Shown: positions 1 through 9,347, counted from the first letter of the stretch. The stretch is 64,000 nucleotides of DNA from Paenibacillus xylaniclasticus (GCF_004001065.1 NZ_BIML01000005.1:248001-312000); one strand, 5' to 3'. The notes: generated by a model from the letters alone, not told the origin. Numbers and translations: made by a program.

Positions 1-821
1 TTCGCTTCCGCTTCTGCGTCAACCTTCTCTCCACGCATTGCGGCTGCGAATATCGCTGCGACTTCTTCCTTCGTCGCATCGGCATACATCATCACATCGA
101 GCGCAAGATCCGCTACGCGGCAGCCGACCTCGTGGAAGAAATTAATCCGGTCATCCAGAGCAGACAGCAGATCGTCATAAGAAGATATCGGCTTGCCGCT
201 TACCTCTGCAAGCTTGCCGACATATTCGGCGAAGCCGTCGCGGTTTACTTCAATTGCCCTGTCCGGACGGAATGAAGGCAGTACCTTTACATCCTGGAAC
301 GTTTCGTCCTGCTTCAATTTAATATGCCATTCCAACGAGTCGATCGGATCGTCCGTCGTACAGATCACTTTGACGTTCGATTTGCGGATAAAATCGCGTG
401 CGCCGTAGCCTTCATCACCGAGCTGCGTATTGACGCGCTCCCAGATCGACGGGGCATTGCGTTCGTTAATCCAGTCGTACACCCCGAAGTAGCGTTGAAG
501 CTCCAGATGCGACCAATGATATAGCGGATTGCCGATCGCCATCGGCACCGTGCGTGCGAACGCCATGAATCGTTCATAGTCGTCTGCTCCGCCTGTAATC
601 AAGCTCTCCTCCACGCCATTGGCACGCATAGCACGCCATTTGTAATGATCACCGGACAGCCATGCGTCAGTCAGATTACGGAACTTCTTGTTCTCGTAAA
701 TTTCCTGCGGGCTGAGATGGCAGTGATAATCGATGATTGGGAGCTCCTTCGCGGTCTGTTCATAAAGACGAACCGCCGTCTCCGTGTGCAGCAGAAAATG
801 TTCATTCATAAAAGGCTTCAT
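1..821 (-). CDS. uxaC: Glucuronate isomerase, 5' part (gene runs off the window start)
   Basis: Isomerises D-glucuronate to D-fructuronate (and galacturonate to tagaturonate), the first step of hexuronate breakdown in the cytoplasm. The visible 273 residues begin MKPFMNEHFLL and carry the amidohydrolase metal motif DYHCHLSP near residue 31, as in Bacillus UxaC, so the ATG ending at 821 is a well-supported start. A G-rich stretch (AAAGGGCGG) lies about 10 bases upstream. The C-terminal part lies beyond base 1, so completeness cannot be judged. It is divergent from the dehydrogenase at 1152; no other hexuronate gene is in the window. Confidence 0.93.
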   Translation of the reverse strand, partial: MKPFMNEHFLLHTETAVRLYEQTAKELPIIDYHCHLSPQEIYENKKFRNLTDAWLSGDHYKWRAMRANGVEESLITGGADDYERFMAFARTVPMAIGNPLYHWSHLELQRYFGVYDWINERNAPSIWERVNTQLGDEGYGARDFIRKSNVKVICTTDDPIDSLEWHIKLKQDETFQDVKVLPSFRPDRAIEVNRDGFAEYVGKLAEVSGKPISSYDDLLSALDDRINFFHEVGCRVADLALDVMMYADATKEEVAAIFAAAMRGEKVDAEAEA

Positions 822-1151
822 AAAAGTGCGATACCGCCCTTTCTTACATTATGATGTGCACGCGGATGCGCGCCGAACAACGTTGTTCATCGGAAGATGA
901 ATGGGCTTACACCTCCCTATCCTACTCTTTCGGCTGATCATATTCAATGCTTGCTTGCTGCAAAATTGTCCATCACTGCCAATTGCAAATTCTTCGTAAC
1001 ACTCCCCGGAGCTCGTCCACCCTTTGTCATCTCTATGTTCGTCCCTCGCTATTATGTCTGAATAGTGTAATTTTTTATAACACTTCTATAACAATTATGC
1101 CGCTTCCTTTCATATACTGCTATATAGCAGCCAGAGAGCGGGGAATTGCAG
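822..1151. other. Divergent intergenic region uxaC / dehydrogenase
   Basis: No gene seen in these 330 bases. It must hold both divergent promoters. Visible structure: an AT-rich dyad with outer arms AGTGT and ACACT at 1064-1084, and a perfect 14-bp palindrome CTGCTATATAGCAG at 1117-1130 just upstream of the dehydrogenase ribosome binding site. I could not pick confident -35/-10 pairs. Confidence 0.5.
1117..1130. promoter_or_regulatory. Perfect 14-bp palindrome in the leader of the LDH-family gene
   Basis: CTGCTATATAGCAG is exactly self-complementary and lies 22 bases before the ATG at 1152. It could be a repressor operator overlapping the promoter or transcription start, or a small 5'-UTR hairpin. 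No regulator family can be assigned from the bases. Confidence 0.4.
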
Positions 1152-2102
1152 ATGGGAAGCAAAGCACGCAAAGTTGCCATTGTCGGAGTCGGCCATGTAG
1201 GCGCCAGCTGCGCCTATTCGCTTATTAACCAATCCATATGTGACGAGATCGTTCTGATTGACCGCACACCACAGCGCGCTCATGCTCAAGCGCTTGATCT
1301 GTCGCACTGCATGGATTTCACCTATACCCGTACCAAAATATTCGCCGGCACCTATGCAGATTGCGCAGACGCTGACATCGCAGTATTGTGCGCAGGCACC
1401 TACCCTAAGCCGGGAGGCACGCGGCTGGATATGGCAGACATAGCCTTCGCCATCTATCAGCCTATTATCCCTTCATTAATAGCGAGCGGATTCAACGGCA
1501 TATTGGTTACGGCAGCCAATCCTGTCGATGTCGTCACCTATATCGTATGGAAACTGTCAGGACTGCCGCGTCAGCGGGTGATCGGCACCGGCACCTCCAT
1601 CGACTCCTCCCGTCTGAAGACACTGCTGTCCGAGTATTTGCCCGTCGATCCACGCAGCGTGAGCGGCTACGTCCTGGGCGAGCACGGGGAGTCCCAATTC
1701 GCAGCTTGGTCGCACGTTACGGTCGGCAGCAAGCCGATTCTGGACATCCTCGCCCAGCATCCGCAGCGGTTTAGCCAGCTCAATCTGGATGACATTGAGA
1801 AGAAGACGCGTAATGCCGGTTGGGAGATCCTGCAGCATAAAGGCTCGACTCATTACGGCATTGCCAATGCAATTGCACATATCATACGGTCGATACTTAA
1901 TGACGACTTCAACATTACAGCCGTATCCGCCGTATTGGAAGGAGAGTACGGTGAGCGCAATGTCTGCGCAGGCGTCCCTGCCATTCTGACACGTCAAGGC
2001 ATCGCGGAGCTGGTCGAACTTAATCTAACGCCTACAGAGCAAGCACGGTTTGCCTATTCATGTCAGGTCATCCGATCGACAGCGGAACGGTTAGCCTTAT
2101 AA
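1152..2102 (+). CDS. Lactate/malate dehydrogenase family protein (L-2-hydroxyacid dehydrogenase)
   Basis: NAD-dependent L-2-hydroxyacid dehydrogenase of the LDH/MDH family, 316 residues, cytoplasmic. Visible: Rossmann motif GVGHVG (12-17), NPVDV (123-127), Asp151 and Arg154 (DSSR), and catalytic His178 in GEHGES. It aligns along its length with L-lactate dehydrogenase. At the family's substrate-selecting position (Gln in LDH, Arg in MDH) the sequence is CAGTYPKPGGTR, putting Pro85 where LDH has Gln, so the natural substrate is uncertain. I chose ATG 1152 (GAGAGCGGGG upstream); a TTG at 1146 would add two residues. The gene stands alone, divergent from uxaC. Confidence 0.85.
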   Translation: MGSKARKVAIVGVGHVGASCAYSLINQSICDEIVLIDRTPQRAHAQALDLSHCMDFTYTRTKIFAGTYADCADADIAVLCAGTYPKPGGTRLDMADIAFAIYQPIIPSLIASGFNGILVTAANPVDVVTYIVWKLSGLPRQRVIGTGTSIDSSRLKTLLSEYLPVDPRSVSGYVLGEHGESQFAAWSHVTVGSKPILDILAQHPQRFSQLNLDDIEKKTRNAGWEILQHKGSTHYGIANAIAHIIRSILNDDFNITAVSAVLEGEYGERNVCAGVPAILTRQGIAELVELNLTPTEQARFAYSCQVIRSTAERLAL

Positions 2103-2291
2103 AATTCTATCATTCATGACATGCTACACCTTAACCGCAGCAGTCCGAGTCAGGAGCTGCGCTTACGATCGTTCGGATTTCGTTCGAATGCCCCTTTGAC
2201 AATGTAATGAATAATGACATAGAGTAAATGAACAACGAGTTCATCGACATGCATAGGCCGCGACACGGTTCGGAATAGGAGGCGAAGCCTA

Positions 2292-3608
2292 ATGGATTTG
2301 CGTAAAATGCGGCTGGACGAACCGGCGATCGGCACGTTCAGCGAAGAGAGAGAAGAATATGAACGAGACTATGCCCGGCTAATTCAATCCCCGGCTTTTC
2401 GCAGATTGCAGGGCAAATCGCAAGTATTCGGGGCCGGCTCCGGCGATTATTACCGTACGCGCCTGACGCATTCGCTCGAGGTTGCCCAGATTGCGCGAGA
2501 AGTAGCGGGTCGGCTTGGCAAGCAGTATCCTTTCATTGCCAAGCGCGAGCATCCGGGACTGCTGCTTGATCCGACCGTGGTCGAATGCGCTTCGCTGGCG
2601 CACGATTTCGGCCATCCGCCTTTTGGCCACAAAGGGGAGGAAGTATTGAATCAGCTGCTCTTCGAAGAATACGGCATGAAATATGAAGGCAACGCACAAA
2701 ACTTCCGCATCTTAATGTTTCTGGAGAAACGGGCAGGCAGCGGCAGCGGACTGGATCTAACCGCCTCCGTCCTGCTTGGCGTGAACAAATATCCTTACTG
2801 CCTCGACGATCCTGGCCGTTTCAAGGGCGTCTACCGCGAGGAATGGGCCCGAATCAACCACATCCGCGAGCTGTGGGGGATGCCTAAGGAATGCTCCACA
2901 CTGGAAGCTCAGCTGATGGACCTGTGCGACGATATCGCCTATTCGACACACGATATCGAAGACGGCATTCGCGCCGGGAAAATCCAAATGAACCGGACAT
3001 TTTTTGAGGACGATCGTCTTATTGACCAGCTCATTCACGAGATTACATCCGACCAAGGAAACGGCAATCTTCGCTGGAATGAGGTCGATATGAGAGCGAT
3101 GTGCCGCCGCGCCATGGATGAATACCTAGAGCAGTGGGAAGCACTGTACATTCAATGTGACCGGGAATCGTCCCGCACCCGCCGCGAGATGAAAGCCCGC
3201 TGGGTAAGCACCTTCGCTGGTCGCGTCGGTATTATCGACGATACCGCCAAAGGGTGGAAGCGAGTCACGATCGTCCGCGAAGGCGGGGAGGATCTCGAGC
3301 TGCTGCGAACGATGGAGATCTTAAAGAAGCTTGCATGGGTAACGCTTATTAAAGACTTCCGCGTTCAACGGCTGCAAATGCGCAGTGAAATTATGATCCG
3401 TCGGCTGTGGGAAAGCTTCTGTGATCCGGATCGAGGACGGCTCATTCTGCCGCCAGACTGGACAGAAAGCTTCGAACGCCACAAGTCGCATTGGCAATGG
3501 CCGCGTTTCATCGCGGATTACATCTCGGGCATGACCGATTCCTACGCATCCAAAGTATATAATGAGCTGTATGCCAGCAAGACGGGCTCCATCTACGAGA
3601 TGGATTAG
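2292..3608 (+). CDS. dgt: dGTPase-like deoxynucleotide triphosphohydrolase (HD domain)
   Basis: Predicted to hydrolyse dGTP or other dNTPs to the nucleoside plus tripolyphosphate, controlling the dNTP pool. 438 residues. HD-superfamily metal ligands are visible: His60 (RTRLTHSLE), His104-Asp105 in LAHDFGHPPFGH (also His108 and His113), and a later THDIED segment. The N-terminal FRRLQGKSQVF segment is typical of Dgt proteins. ATG 2292 is preceded by AGGAGGCG. A strong terminator at 3670-3715 follows, so it appears monocistronic. Some relatives act in phage defence by draining dNTPs, but nothing in the neighbourhood points to that. Confidence 0.85.
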   Translation: MDLRKMRLDEPAIGTFSEEREEYERDYARLIQSPAFRRLQGKSQVFGAGSGDYYRTRLTHSLEVAQIAREVAGRLGKQYPFIAKREHPGLLLDPTVVECASLAHDFGHPPFGHKGEEVLNQLLFEEYGMKYEGNAQNFRILMFLEKRAGSGSGLDLTASVLLGVNKYPYCLDDPGRFKGVYREEWARINHIRELWGMPKECSTLEAQLMDLCDDIAYSTHDIEDGIRAGKIQMNRTFFEDDRLIDQLIHEITSDQGNGNLRWNEVDMRAMCRRAMDEYLEQWEALYIQCDRESSRTRREMKARWVSTFAGRVGIIDDTAKGWKRVTIVREGGEDLELLRTMEILKKLAWVTLIKDFRVQRLQMRSEIMIRRLWESFCDPDRGRLILPPDWTESFERHKSHWQWPRFIADYISGMTDSYASKVYNELYASKTGSIYEMD

Positions 3609-3669
3609 AATACTAGGGCGGGCCGGAAAGTCTGCATGGTATAGGTGCAGAAATTTAGCTTCGTTGCAA

Positions 3670-3715
3670 GGTTGGACAGAAAACAAGCCTCTTGTTTTCC
3701 GTCCAGCCTTTTTTA
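3670..3715 (+). terminator. Intrinsic terminator after the dGTPase gene
   Basis: Long hairpin: outer arms GGTTGGAC and GTCCAGCC, inner arms GAAAACAAG and CTTGTTTTC, followed by TTTTTT. The inner core recurs in the terminator at 40786-40837. Confidence 0.9.
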
Positions 3716-3904
3716 GTCCCCCCTAGTTACACCGTTCTGAAGGTTCGATAAATTTCTACTTCTACAGAAGATTCGAGCCTCATACAGGGCTGTCGACCTA
3801 CACAACCTTAAAAATACAAACCTATATTCCTAAGTTCGCACATTGTTCACTAGATGGCGGAGAGGGCATAATGAAGACACACCAAATAAGGGGGAATCAA
3901 TACC

Positions 3905-5236
3905 ATGCGCAAAAGTACGAAGTGGATGAGCATCGCACTTGCAGGTGCACTGACAATGTCACTCGCAGCATGCGGCAGCGATTCGAAAGATAATGACAAT
4001 ACGTCCAACGGCGGTGCATCGGCGGATACGACCAAGGATAAGAAGGTTACTATTACCTTCCAAAACATTTATCCCGATCCATCGACGCCATCAGCGAAGG
4101 TCATGGACAAAATCGTTAAACAATACATGGCTGAGCATCCGAACGTGAAGATCGAGCTCGACTCACTCAACACGGACCAGCAGAAAGCGAAGCTGAAAAC
4201 ACAGGCCGCTTCCAAGGAAGTACCAGACATCACGATCGTGAACCCGGCAGCACAAATGAAGGATTATGTTGACGCTGGCCTGTTCGCACCGCTAAACGAC
4301 GTTCTGGATAAGAACGGACTGAGAGATACGTTCCAAGAAGGTATCCTCGACTGGTACAGCTTCAACGACAACGTATACGCACTGCCAGATGGCAACAACA
4401 TCGGCGTCATGTTCTACAACAAGAAGCTGTTTACTGAAGCAGGCATCGCGGCAGCTCCAACAACATTCGACGAGCTGCTTGCAGACGTTAAGCTCTTGAA
4501 GGACAAAGGCATTACGCCAATCGTAGCAGGTGAGAAAGATACTTGGACTGGTTCATTCCTGTTCATGAACATCCTGCTCCGCACGAATGGTCCTGGCTTC
4601 CTGCAATCCGTCGTAGACGGTACGAAAGACTTCAACGATCCAGCATTCACGGAAGCGGTAGACGCATTCCAACAGCTCGTTCAAGCCGGCGCATTCCAAG
4701 ACGGCGCAACGTCGATGGACTACAATGCGGCAGAGAACCTGTTCAAAACGGGCAAAGCGGCTATGTACTACATGGGCACATGGTCAGCAGGTGCAGTTGA
4801 CCAATCCGAGATCGGTCCGGACGCAGGCGTATTCAAGTTCCCTACGGTTAACGGCAAAGGCGACCTAGACGAGTACATGCTTGCCCCAGGCTCCGGCTTC
4901 GCAGTGTCGGCGAACAGCAAGCATCTCGAAGAAACGAAGGACTTCCTGAACTACTTCATGCTGCAATATCCGAAAGTATCGTTCGAAGAGAAGAATGCAC
5001 TCACCGTTGCTCAGAAAGTTGATGGCGATCTCGCGGCAGCAGGCTACTCCCCGCTCCAAATTGAAATTGCCAACATGAAGAGTGCAGTTAAAGGCGGCGA
5101 CCTGTCGTTCGACAACACGATGAACCCTGCAACGTCGCAAATTCACTTGACGAGCATCCAGAACCTGTTCGTTCAAAAAGTTGATTCTGCTTCGGTAGGC
5201 AAAGAGCATCAAGCCGCTTACGAATCGAATAAGTAA
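3905..5236 (+). CDS. Carbohydrate ABC transporter, solute-binding lipoprotein
   Basis: Family 1 extracellular solute-binding protein, 443 residues, expected to capture a sugar or oligosaccharide outside the membrane and hand it to the two permeases downstream. It has a lipoprotein signal peptide with lipobox LAAC (Cys23), then an acidic Asn/Ser/Asp-rich linker. The body shows typical features (VPDITIVN, VYALPDGNNIGVMFYNKKLF, FKTGKAAMYYMGTWSAG). The ribosome binding site AAGGGGG lies 10 bases before ATG 3905. A perfect-stem terminator follows at 5284-5312, which probably keeps this protein in excess over the permeases. The substrate cannot be read from the sequence. No ATPase is present locally, so it probably shares an MsmX-type ATPase encoded elsewhere. 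Confidence 0.92.
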   Translation: MRKSTKWMSIALAGALTMSLAACGSDSKDNDNTSNGGASADTTKDKKVTITFQNIYPDPSTPSAKVMDKIVKQYMAEHPNVKIELDSLNTDQQKAKLKTQAASKEVPDITIVNPAAQMKDYVDAGLFAPLNDVLDKNGLRDTFQEGILDWYSFNDNVYALPDGNNIGVMFYNKKLFTEAGIAAAPTTFDELLADVKLLKDKGITPIVAGEKDTWTGSFLFMNILLRTNGPGFLQSVVDGTKDFNDPAFTEAVDAFQQLVQAGAFQDGATSMDYNAAENLFKTGKAAMYYMGTWSAGAVDQSEIGPDAGVFKFPTVNGKGDLDEYMLAPGSGFAVSANSKHLEETKDFLNYFMLQYPKVSFEEKNALTVAQKVDGDLAAAGYSPLQIEIANMKSAVKGGDLSFDNTMNPATSQIHLTSIQNLFVQKVDSASVGKEHQAAYESNK

Positions 5237-5283
5237 TTTCGCTTCACCATTGGATTTGTTCGATCCGATTCGCTAGTTTACGC

Positions 5284-5312
5284 GAAAGGGAGCGACCCTG
5301 TCGCTCCCTTTC
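5284..5312 (+). terminator. Hairpin between binding protein and permease genes
   Basis: Perfect 13-bp stem GAAAGGGAGCGAC / GTCGCTCCCTTTC with a 3-base loop, followed by TTCTTCTAT. The U tract is imperfect, so partial termination (mRNA-level differential expression) is likely. Confidence 0.8.
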
Positions 5313-5379
5313 TTCTATCTAAAGAGTCAACACAAGATGAATCACAGCACATCTTTCAAGATTTAAGGAGGCGAGCTTA

Positions 5380-6270
5380 ATGAATGCGCTCAAGGTGCCT
5401 GCACGGACAATTGCAATATTCGTGCTTCCATGTCTACTGCTGTACGTCTGCCTCGTATTCGTTCCAATCTTCTACAGTATGTACACGAGTACGTTCGACT
5501 GGAACGGCATCGGCGTTAAGAAGTATATCGGTCTCGACAACTATGTAGATCTACTGTATCACGACAAAGTGTTCTGGCCTGCTGTCCGCCACACGCTAAT
5601 GTTTGCCCTGTTCTCCATGCTGGAGATTCCGATCGCGCTTCTCGTTGCAACGCTGCTGAACCGTTATGTACGTAAACCAAATTTCTTTGTTTCCGCGTAT
5701 TTCGTTCCTGTCATTTTGTCTGTCGTCATTATTGGTCAACTATGGAAAACAATTTATAACCCTGCATCGCTTGGCGGTATGATTAACCAGACGCTTGACA
5801 GCCTCGGGCTGCACAGCTGGACTCATTCGTGGCTTACCGAACCGGATTTCGCCATGTACGCTCTTTATTTTGTTGCTTTATGGCAGTACCTTGGTTATCA
5901 CTTACTCATTCAGTACACAGGTATCTCCAACATCCCTACTGAAATCTACGAGGCGGCCAAAATCGACGGAGCAGATGGCTTCAAAGCGGATTGGTACATT
6001 ACGTTCCCGCTGGTCGTCCCGATATTCAAAATATCAATTATTCTTGCTTTCATCGGCTCGCTGCAATCCTTCGACATGATCATGGTCATGACGGGCGGTG
6101 GTCCTGCTCACGCAACAGACGTTATCGCAACCCACATGTACAACATGTCGTTCCTGTCGTCGAAATTCGGCTATGGCAGCGCGATCGCAATTATTCTCGT
6201 TATCGTATGTCTTGTCGCAACGGTTATCATCAATACGGCGTTTGCCAAGATCGAGAAAAAAATCGGCTAG
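5380..6270 (+). CDS. Sugar ABC transporter permease (MalF-like)
   Basis: Inner-membrane subunit of the carbohydrate importer, 296 residues with about six membrane segments starting at TIAIFVLPCLLLYVCLVF. The cytoplasmic EAA loop that docks the ATPase is seen as EIYEAAKIDGADGFKADWYITFPL. The start follows AAGGAGGCGAGCTTA. It pairs with the next gene to form the heterodimeric channel; 39 bases separate them. Family CUT1 (maltose/oligosaccharide type); substrate unknown. Confidence 0.92.
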   Translation: MNALKVPARTIAIFVLPCLLLYVCLVFVPIFYSMYTSTFDWNGIGVKKYIGLDNYVDLLYHDKVFWPAVRHTLMFALFSMLEIPIALLVATLLNRYVRKPNFFVSAYFVPVILSVVIIGQLWKTIYNPASLGGMINQTLDSLGLHSWTHSWLTEPDFAMYALYFVALWQYLGYHLLIQYTGISNIPTEIYEAAKIDGADGFKADWYITFPLVVPIFKISIILAFIGSLQSFDMIMVMTGGGPAHATDVIATHMYNMSFLSSKFGYGSAIAIILVIVCLVATVIINTAFAKIEKKIG

Positions 6271-6309
6271 GTACGCTGCCGAATGTAACGCGAAAGGAGT
6301 TTATGACTT

Positions 6310-7188
6310 ATGAATCAGGCGCTTACTTCGCCAGCGGCCGCCGTAACCGTGCCGGCACGCAAGCGGGTACCAATCGCTCGTATTTCAGTGTTCACGCTGC
6401 TCGGCATTCTGCTCGTCACGCAGCTGTACCCTTTGCTATGGCTCATTCTATACTCACTTAAGACGAATGAAGAAATATTGTCCGGCAAGTTCTTTGCTCT
6501 CCCTAAATCGCTGCAATGGGAAAACTACAAGCAAGCGATCGAGGCGAACTACTGGCAGTATCTCTATAACAGCGTATTTGTCACCGTCGTCACGATGACA
6601 TGCGTTATCGTTCTTGCCAGCATGGCCTCTTACGCCATTACTCGTTTCAAATGGAAACTGGGACCGGTCGTCATGCTCATCTTCCTGATGGGGATGATGA
6701 TCCCTGTACAGGCAACCCTGCTGCCAATCATGATGATCTTCAAGAACATTCCTGGCTTAATGGGCACACGCTGGTCGATCATTCTGCCTTACATCGCGTA
6801 CCAAACGCCGATCGCCGTATTCATTCTAAGCGGCTTCATGCGCACGATTCCTCATGAGATCGAGGAATCCGCTCATATGGACGGGGCTAGCGTATTCAAG
6901 ACGTTCCGGAGCATTATTCTCCCGATCTCGATTCCGCCGATCGTAACGGTATGTATCCTGACGTTCATCAACATCTGGAACGAATACATTCTGGCTGCAA
7001 CCTTCATCTCGTCCGCGAAGTATAAAACGCTCCCGTTCGGGGTTAACAGCTTCGTCAGCCAATATTCGTCCAACTACGGAGCTATCGGTGCGTATTTGGT
7101 GCTTGGTGCCCTGCCAGTCATCGTCATGTATTTCCTATTGTCAGAGAAAATTACGAAAGGTATGGTTGCAGGAGCTGTCAAAGGCTAA
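6310..7188 (+). CDS. Sugar ABC transporter permease (MalG-like)
   Basis: Second membrane subunit of the importer, 292 residues, about six membrane segments, the first at ISVFTLLGILLVTQLYPLLW. The EAA loop reads EIEESAHMDGASVFKTFRSIILPI. GAAAGGAG precedes ATG 6310. It ends the transport operon: the hairpin at 7220-7262 separates it from the regulatory genes. Confidence 0.92.
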   Translation: MNQALTSPAAAVTVPARKRVPIARISVFTLLGILLVTQLYPLLWLILYSLKTNEEILSGKFFALPKSLQWENYKQAIEANYWQYLYNSVFVTVVTMTCVIVLASMASYAITRFKWKLGPVVMLIFLMGMMIPVQATLLPIMMIFKNIPGLMGTRWSIILPYIAYQTPIAVFILSGFMRTIPHEIEESAHMDGASVFKTFRSIILPISIPPIVTVCILTFINIWNEYILAATFISSAKYKTLPFGVNSFVSQYSSNYGAIGAYLVLGALPVIVMYFLLSEKITKGMVAGAVKG

Positions 7189-7219
7189 TTGCCAACCGCT
7201 CCTTCTCATATTCCTGCTC

Positions 7220-7262
7220 AACAAGCCTTTGAAGCCTCTTGGGGTCAAAGGCTTGTTTTATT
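7220..7262 (+). terminator. Terminator after the permease gene
   Basis: ACAAGCCTTTGA pairs with TCAAAGGCTTGT, followed by TTTATTTT. It separates the transporter genes from the two-component genes. Confidence 0.88.
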
Positions 7263-7356
7263 TTCCCTATTTCTCAGCTTAACGGAACATTTTAATAATG
7301 TGGTATGATAGAAGGCGTATGTCATCATCTGTTAAAAAAAAGCGGGGGCTATCTTC

Positions 7357-9321
7357 ATGTTGCGCGTGTTTCGCAGCTTTCGTTCGATCCGGAACCGATT
7401 GTTTATCCTGCTCATCATCAGCATGATCGGGCTGCTCTCTATCGTAACGTACCTTTATTACCAACGTGCTACGGAGCAGTATCACGATAAAGTAAACGAA
7501 ATTGCAGAGAAGAACGTGCGGCAGACGATGCGCGTCTACGACCTGCTGCTGGACAGCTATAACGGCTTATCCAAATCGCTAGCGACTAACGCCGACCTGC
7601 TCCGTATGATTGACAATCAACCCGACAATCCTGCGCTTGCTGTCATTAATGAACGCTCGATTACGAATATACTAGGCAATCAGTTTTACTCCCGCAATGA
7701 CATTGTATCGATTCACATCTTTACAAATTCCGGTGCAACTTATACTTACGGTAATTATCCGAACGCCGTTGAGCCTAACTTCACAAGCCGTGAGTGGTAC
7801 AACCGGCTCAAGAAATCGGACGGCGGCATCGTATGGCTGGGGCTATTCAAGCATTCGCTTACCGATCAGACCATTGAAGCACCTGTATTCGCATATGGTC
7901 GGTTAATGTATGATCTTCTTGAGCATAAGCCAATCGGCGTTCTCCTTATTCAGATGAAGGCAGATCAAGTTACCTCGGCGCTCATCAATATGCGCCTAGG
8001 TCCGGACGGTGACGCCTTCATCCTGGCCGATGACGGCAGAATGCTGGCTTCCGATGACCCATCTGAGGCAGCCAACGTCCCATGGAGCTTCCATGCTGAC
8101 GAGGCCGAAAAGCAGAGCCTATCTGCGATGACGGCTCATACTGCCGCAAGCGAAGTCTACGATTCAAGCGACTACATCGGCATGACGAGCACGCTGACGA
8201 GCATGGATGCTTTGGAGCTGCTGCTCACTTTGAACGGGACGCTTCAGGATAACGAAATCGTATTCGACCAGCGACCGAATGAACTCGTTGTTGCCTCGAT
8301 AGCAGACAAGTATAATTGGACATTTATAAGTCGAACGCCGAACCGTAACCTGAACGTCGAATTTAATCAGACGCAGCATTATTTTGTGCTCGTGCTCTCC
8401 ATTCTGCTGCTCGTCTCTATTGCGATCGCCAGCTTCATTGCCCGTACCATCTCCCTGCCGCTAAAGCGGATTGTGCAGCAGATGCGTCAGGTGGAGAACG
8501 GGAATTTCCGCGGCTCCGTTCATACGAAGTCATCCTATGAGGAAACCGACATTCTAGTCTCTTCATTTAATCATATGGTGCACCGAATGAATGATCTCAT
8601 TGAACGGGAGAAAGAATCGTCGGCAAGGGAGAAGCAGGCACAGCTGCAAGCACTGCAGTCGCAGGTCAATCCACATTTTCTATATAATACGCTGGATATG
8701 ATCTACTGGATGATGGACGAGCAAGGAAATGATCGCTTATCCCGGATCGTCTTGTCGCTGTCGTATATGTTCCGTTACAGCAGTAACTGGGATGAGCATT
8801 CTAACTCCACACTTGGAGAAGAGCTTGAAATGATCCGGCATTATTTGACAATTATCGAAGCCCGGCTGGAAGATCGTCTAACCGCGGATATCGAGGTCAA
8901 GCCGGAATTCATGGATGTACAAATACCGAAGATGACGCTGCAACCAATTATCGAGAATGCGGTGAAGCATGGGCTAGAGCCTGCGCTTCACCCCGGCCTG
9001 CTGCAAGTCTATGCAGAGGCTGAAGGACAACGACTTCAGATCACAATCGCCGACAATGGCGTCGGTATCGATCCGCTCGCGCTGGCACAGCTGCAAGCGG
9101 CTCTAGGACAGCAGCCAGACAGCGGCAATCCGAGCATGCCAAGAATAGTCGACAGCACGAAGCGCAAAGGCATCGGCATCGCGAACGTGCATCATCGTCT
9201 CGTCCTGATGCATGGTGAAGCATACGGACTCGCCGTGCAGAGCGAGCAAGGTATCGGAACGACCGTTCGGGTCACGCTTCCTCTTCCACCTCGTTTCACA
9301 AAGGAACGACAGCCGGAATAG
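7357..9321 (+). CDS. Sensor histidine kinase, YesM type
   Basis: Membrane kinase of the LytS/YesM class, 654 residues. Layout: N-terminal membrane segment about 15-33; a large extracellular sensor region to about residue 335 that resembles a Cache-like domain; second membrane segment about 342-363 (FVLVLSILLLVSIAIASFIA); HAMP; then His_kinase with the phospho-acceptor in SQVNPHFLYNTLDMIYW; then a HATPase_c domain (IIENAVKHGL, ADNGVGID, GIGIANVHHRL). It is followed after 26 bases by its response regulator. Such pairs normally sense an extracellular sugar or its binding protein and control the adjacent ABC transporter; that role is inferred from position. Confidence 0.93.
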   Translation: MLRVFRSFRSIRNRLFILLIISMIGLLSIVTYLYYQRATEQYHDKVNEIAEKNVRQTMRVYDLLLDSYNGLSKSLATNADLLRMIDNQPDNPALAVINERSITNILGNQFYSRNDIVSIHIFTNSGATYTYGNYPNAVEPNFTSREWYNRLKKSDGGIVWLGLFKHSLTDQTIEAPVFAYGRLMYDLLEHKPIGVLLIQMKADQVTSALINMRLGPDGDAFILADDGRMLASDDPSEAANVPWSFHADEAEKQSLSAMTAHTAASEVYDSSDYIGMTSTLTSMDALELLLTLNGTLQDNEIVFDQRPNELVVASIADKYNWTFISRTPNRNLNVEFNQTQHYFVLVLSILLLVSIAIASFIARTISLPLKRIVQQMRQVENGNFRGSVHTKSSYEETDILVSSFNHMVHRMNDLIEREKESSAREKQAQLQALQSQVNPHFLYNTLDMIYWMMDEQGNDRLSRIVLSLSYMFRYSSNWDEHSNSTLGEELEMIRHYLTIIEARLEDRLTADIEVKPEFMDVQIPKMTLQPIIENAVKHGLEPALHPGLLQVYAEAEGQRLQITIADNGVGIDPLALAQLQAALGQQPDSGNPSMPRIVDSTKRKGIGIANVHHRLVLMHGEAYGLAVQSEQGIGTTVRVTLPLPPRFTKERQPE

Positions 9322-9347
9322 CCTGATGAGAGGAGAATTTCACGGCA

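Noticed and set aside
2292-3608. dGTPase-like gene as part of a phage-defence island
   Set aside because: Neighbours are metabolic genes, there are no restriction, toxin or mobile genes nearby, and no unusual base composition; a housekeeping role is more likely.
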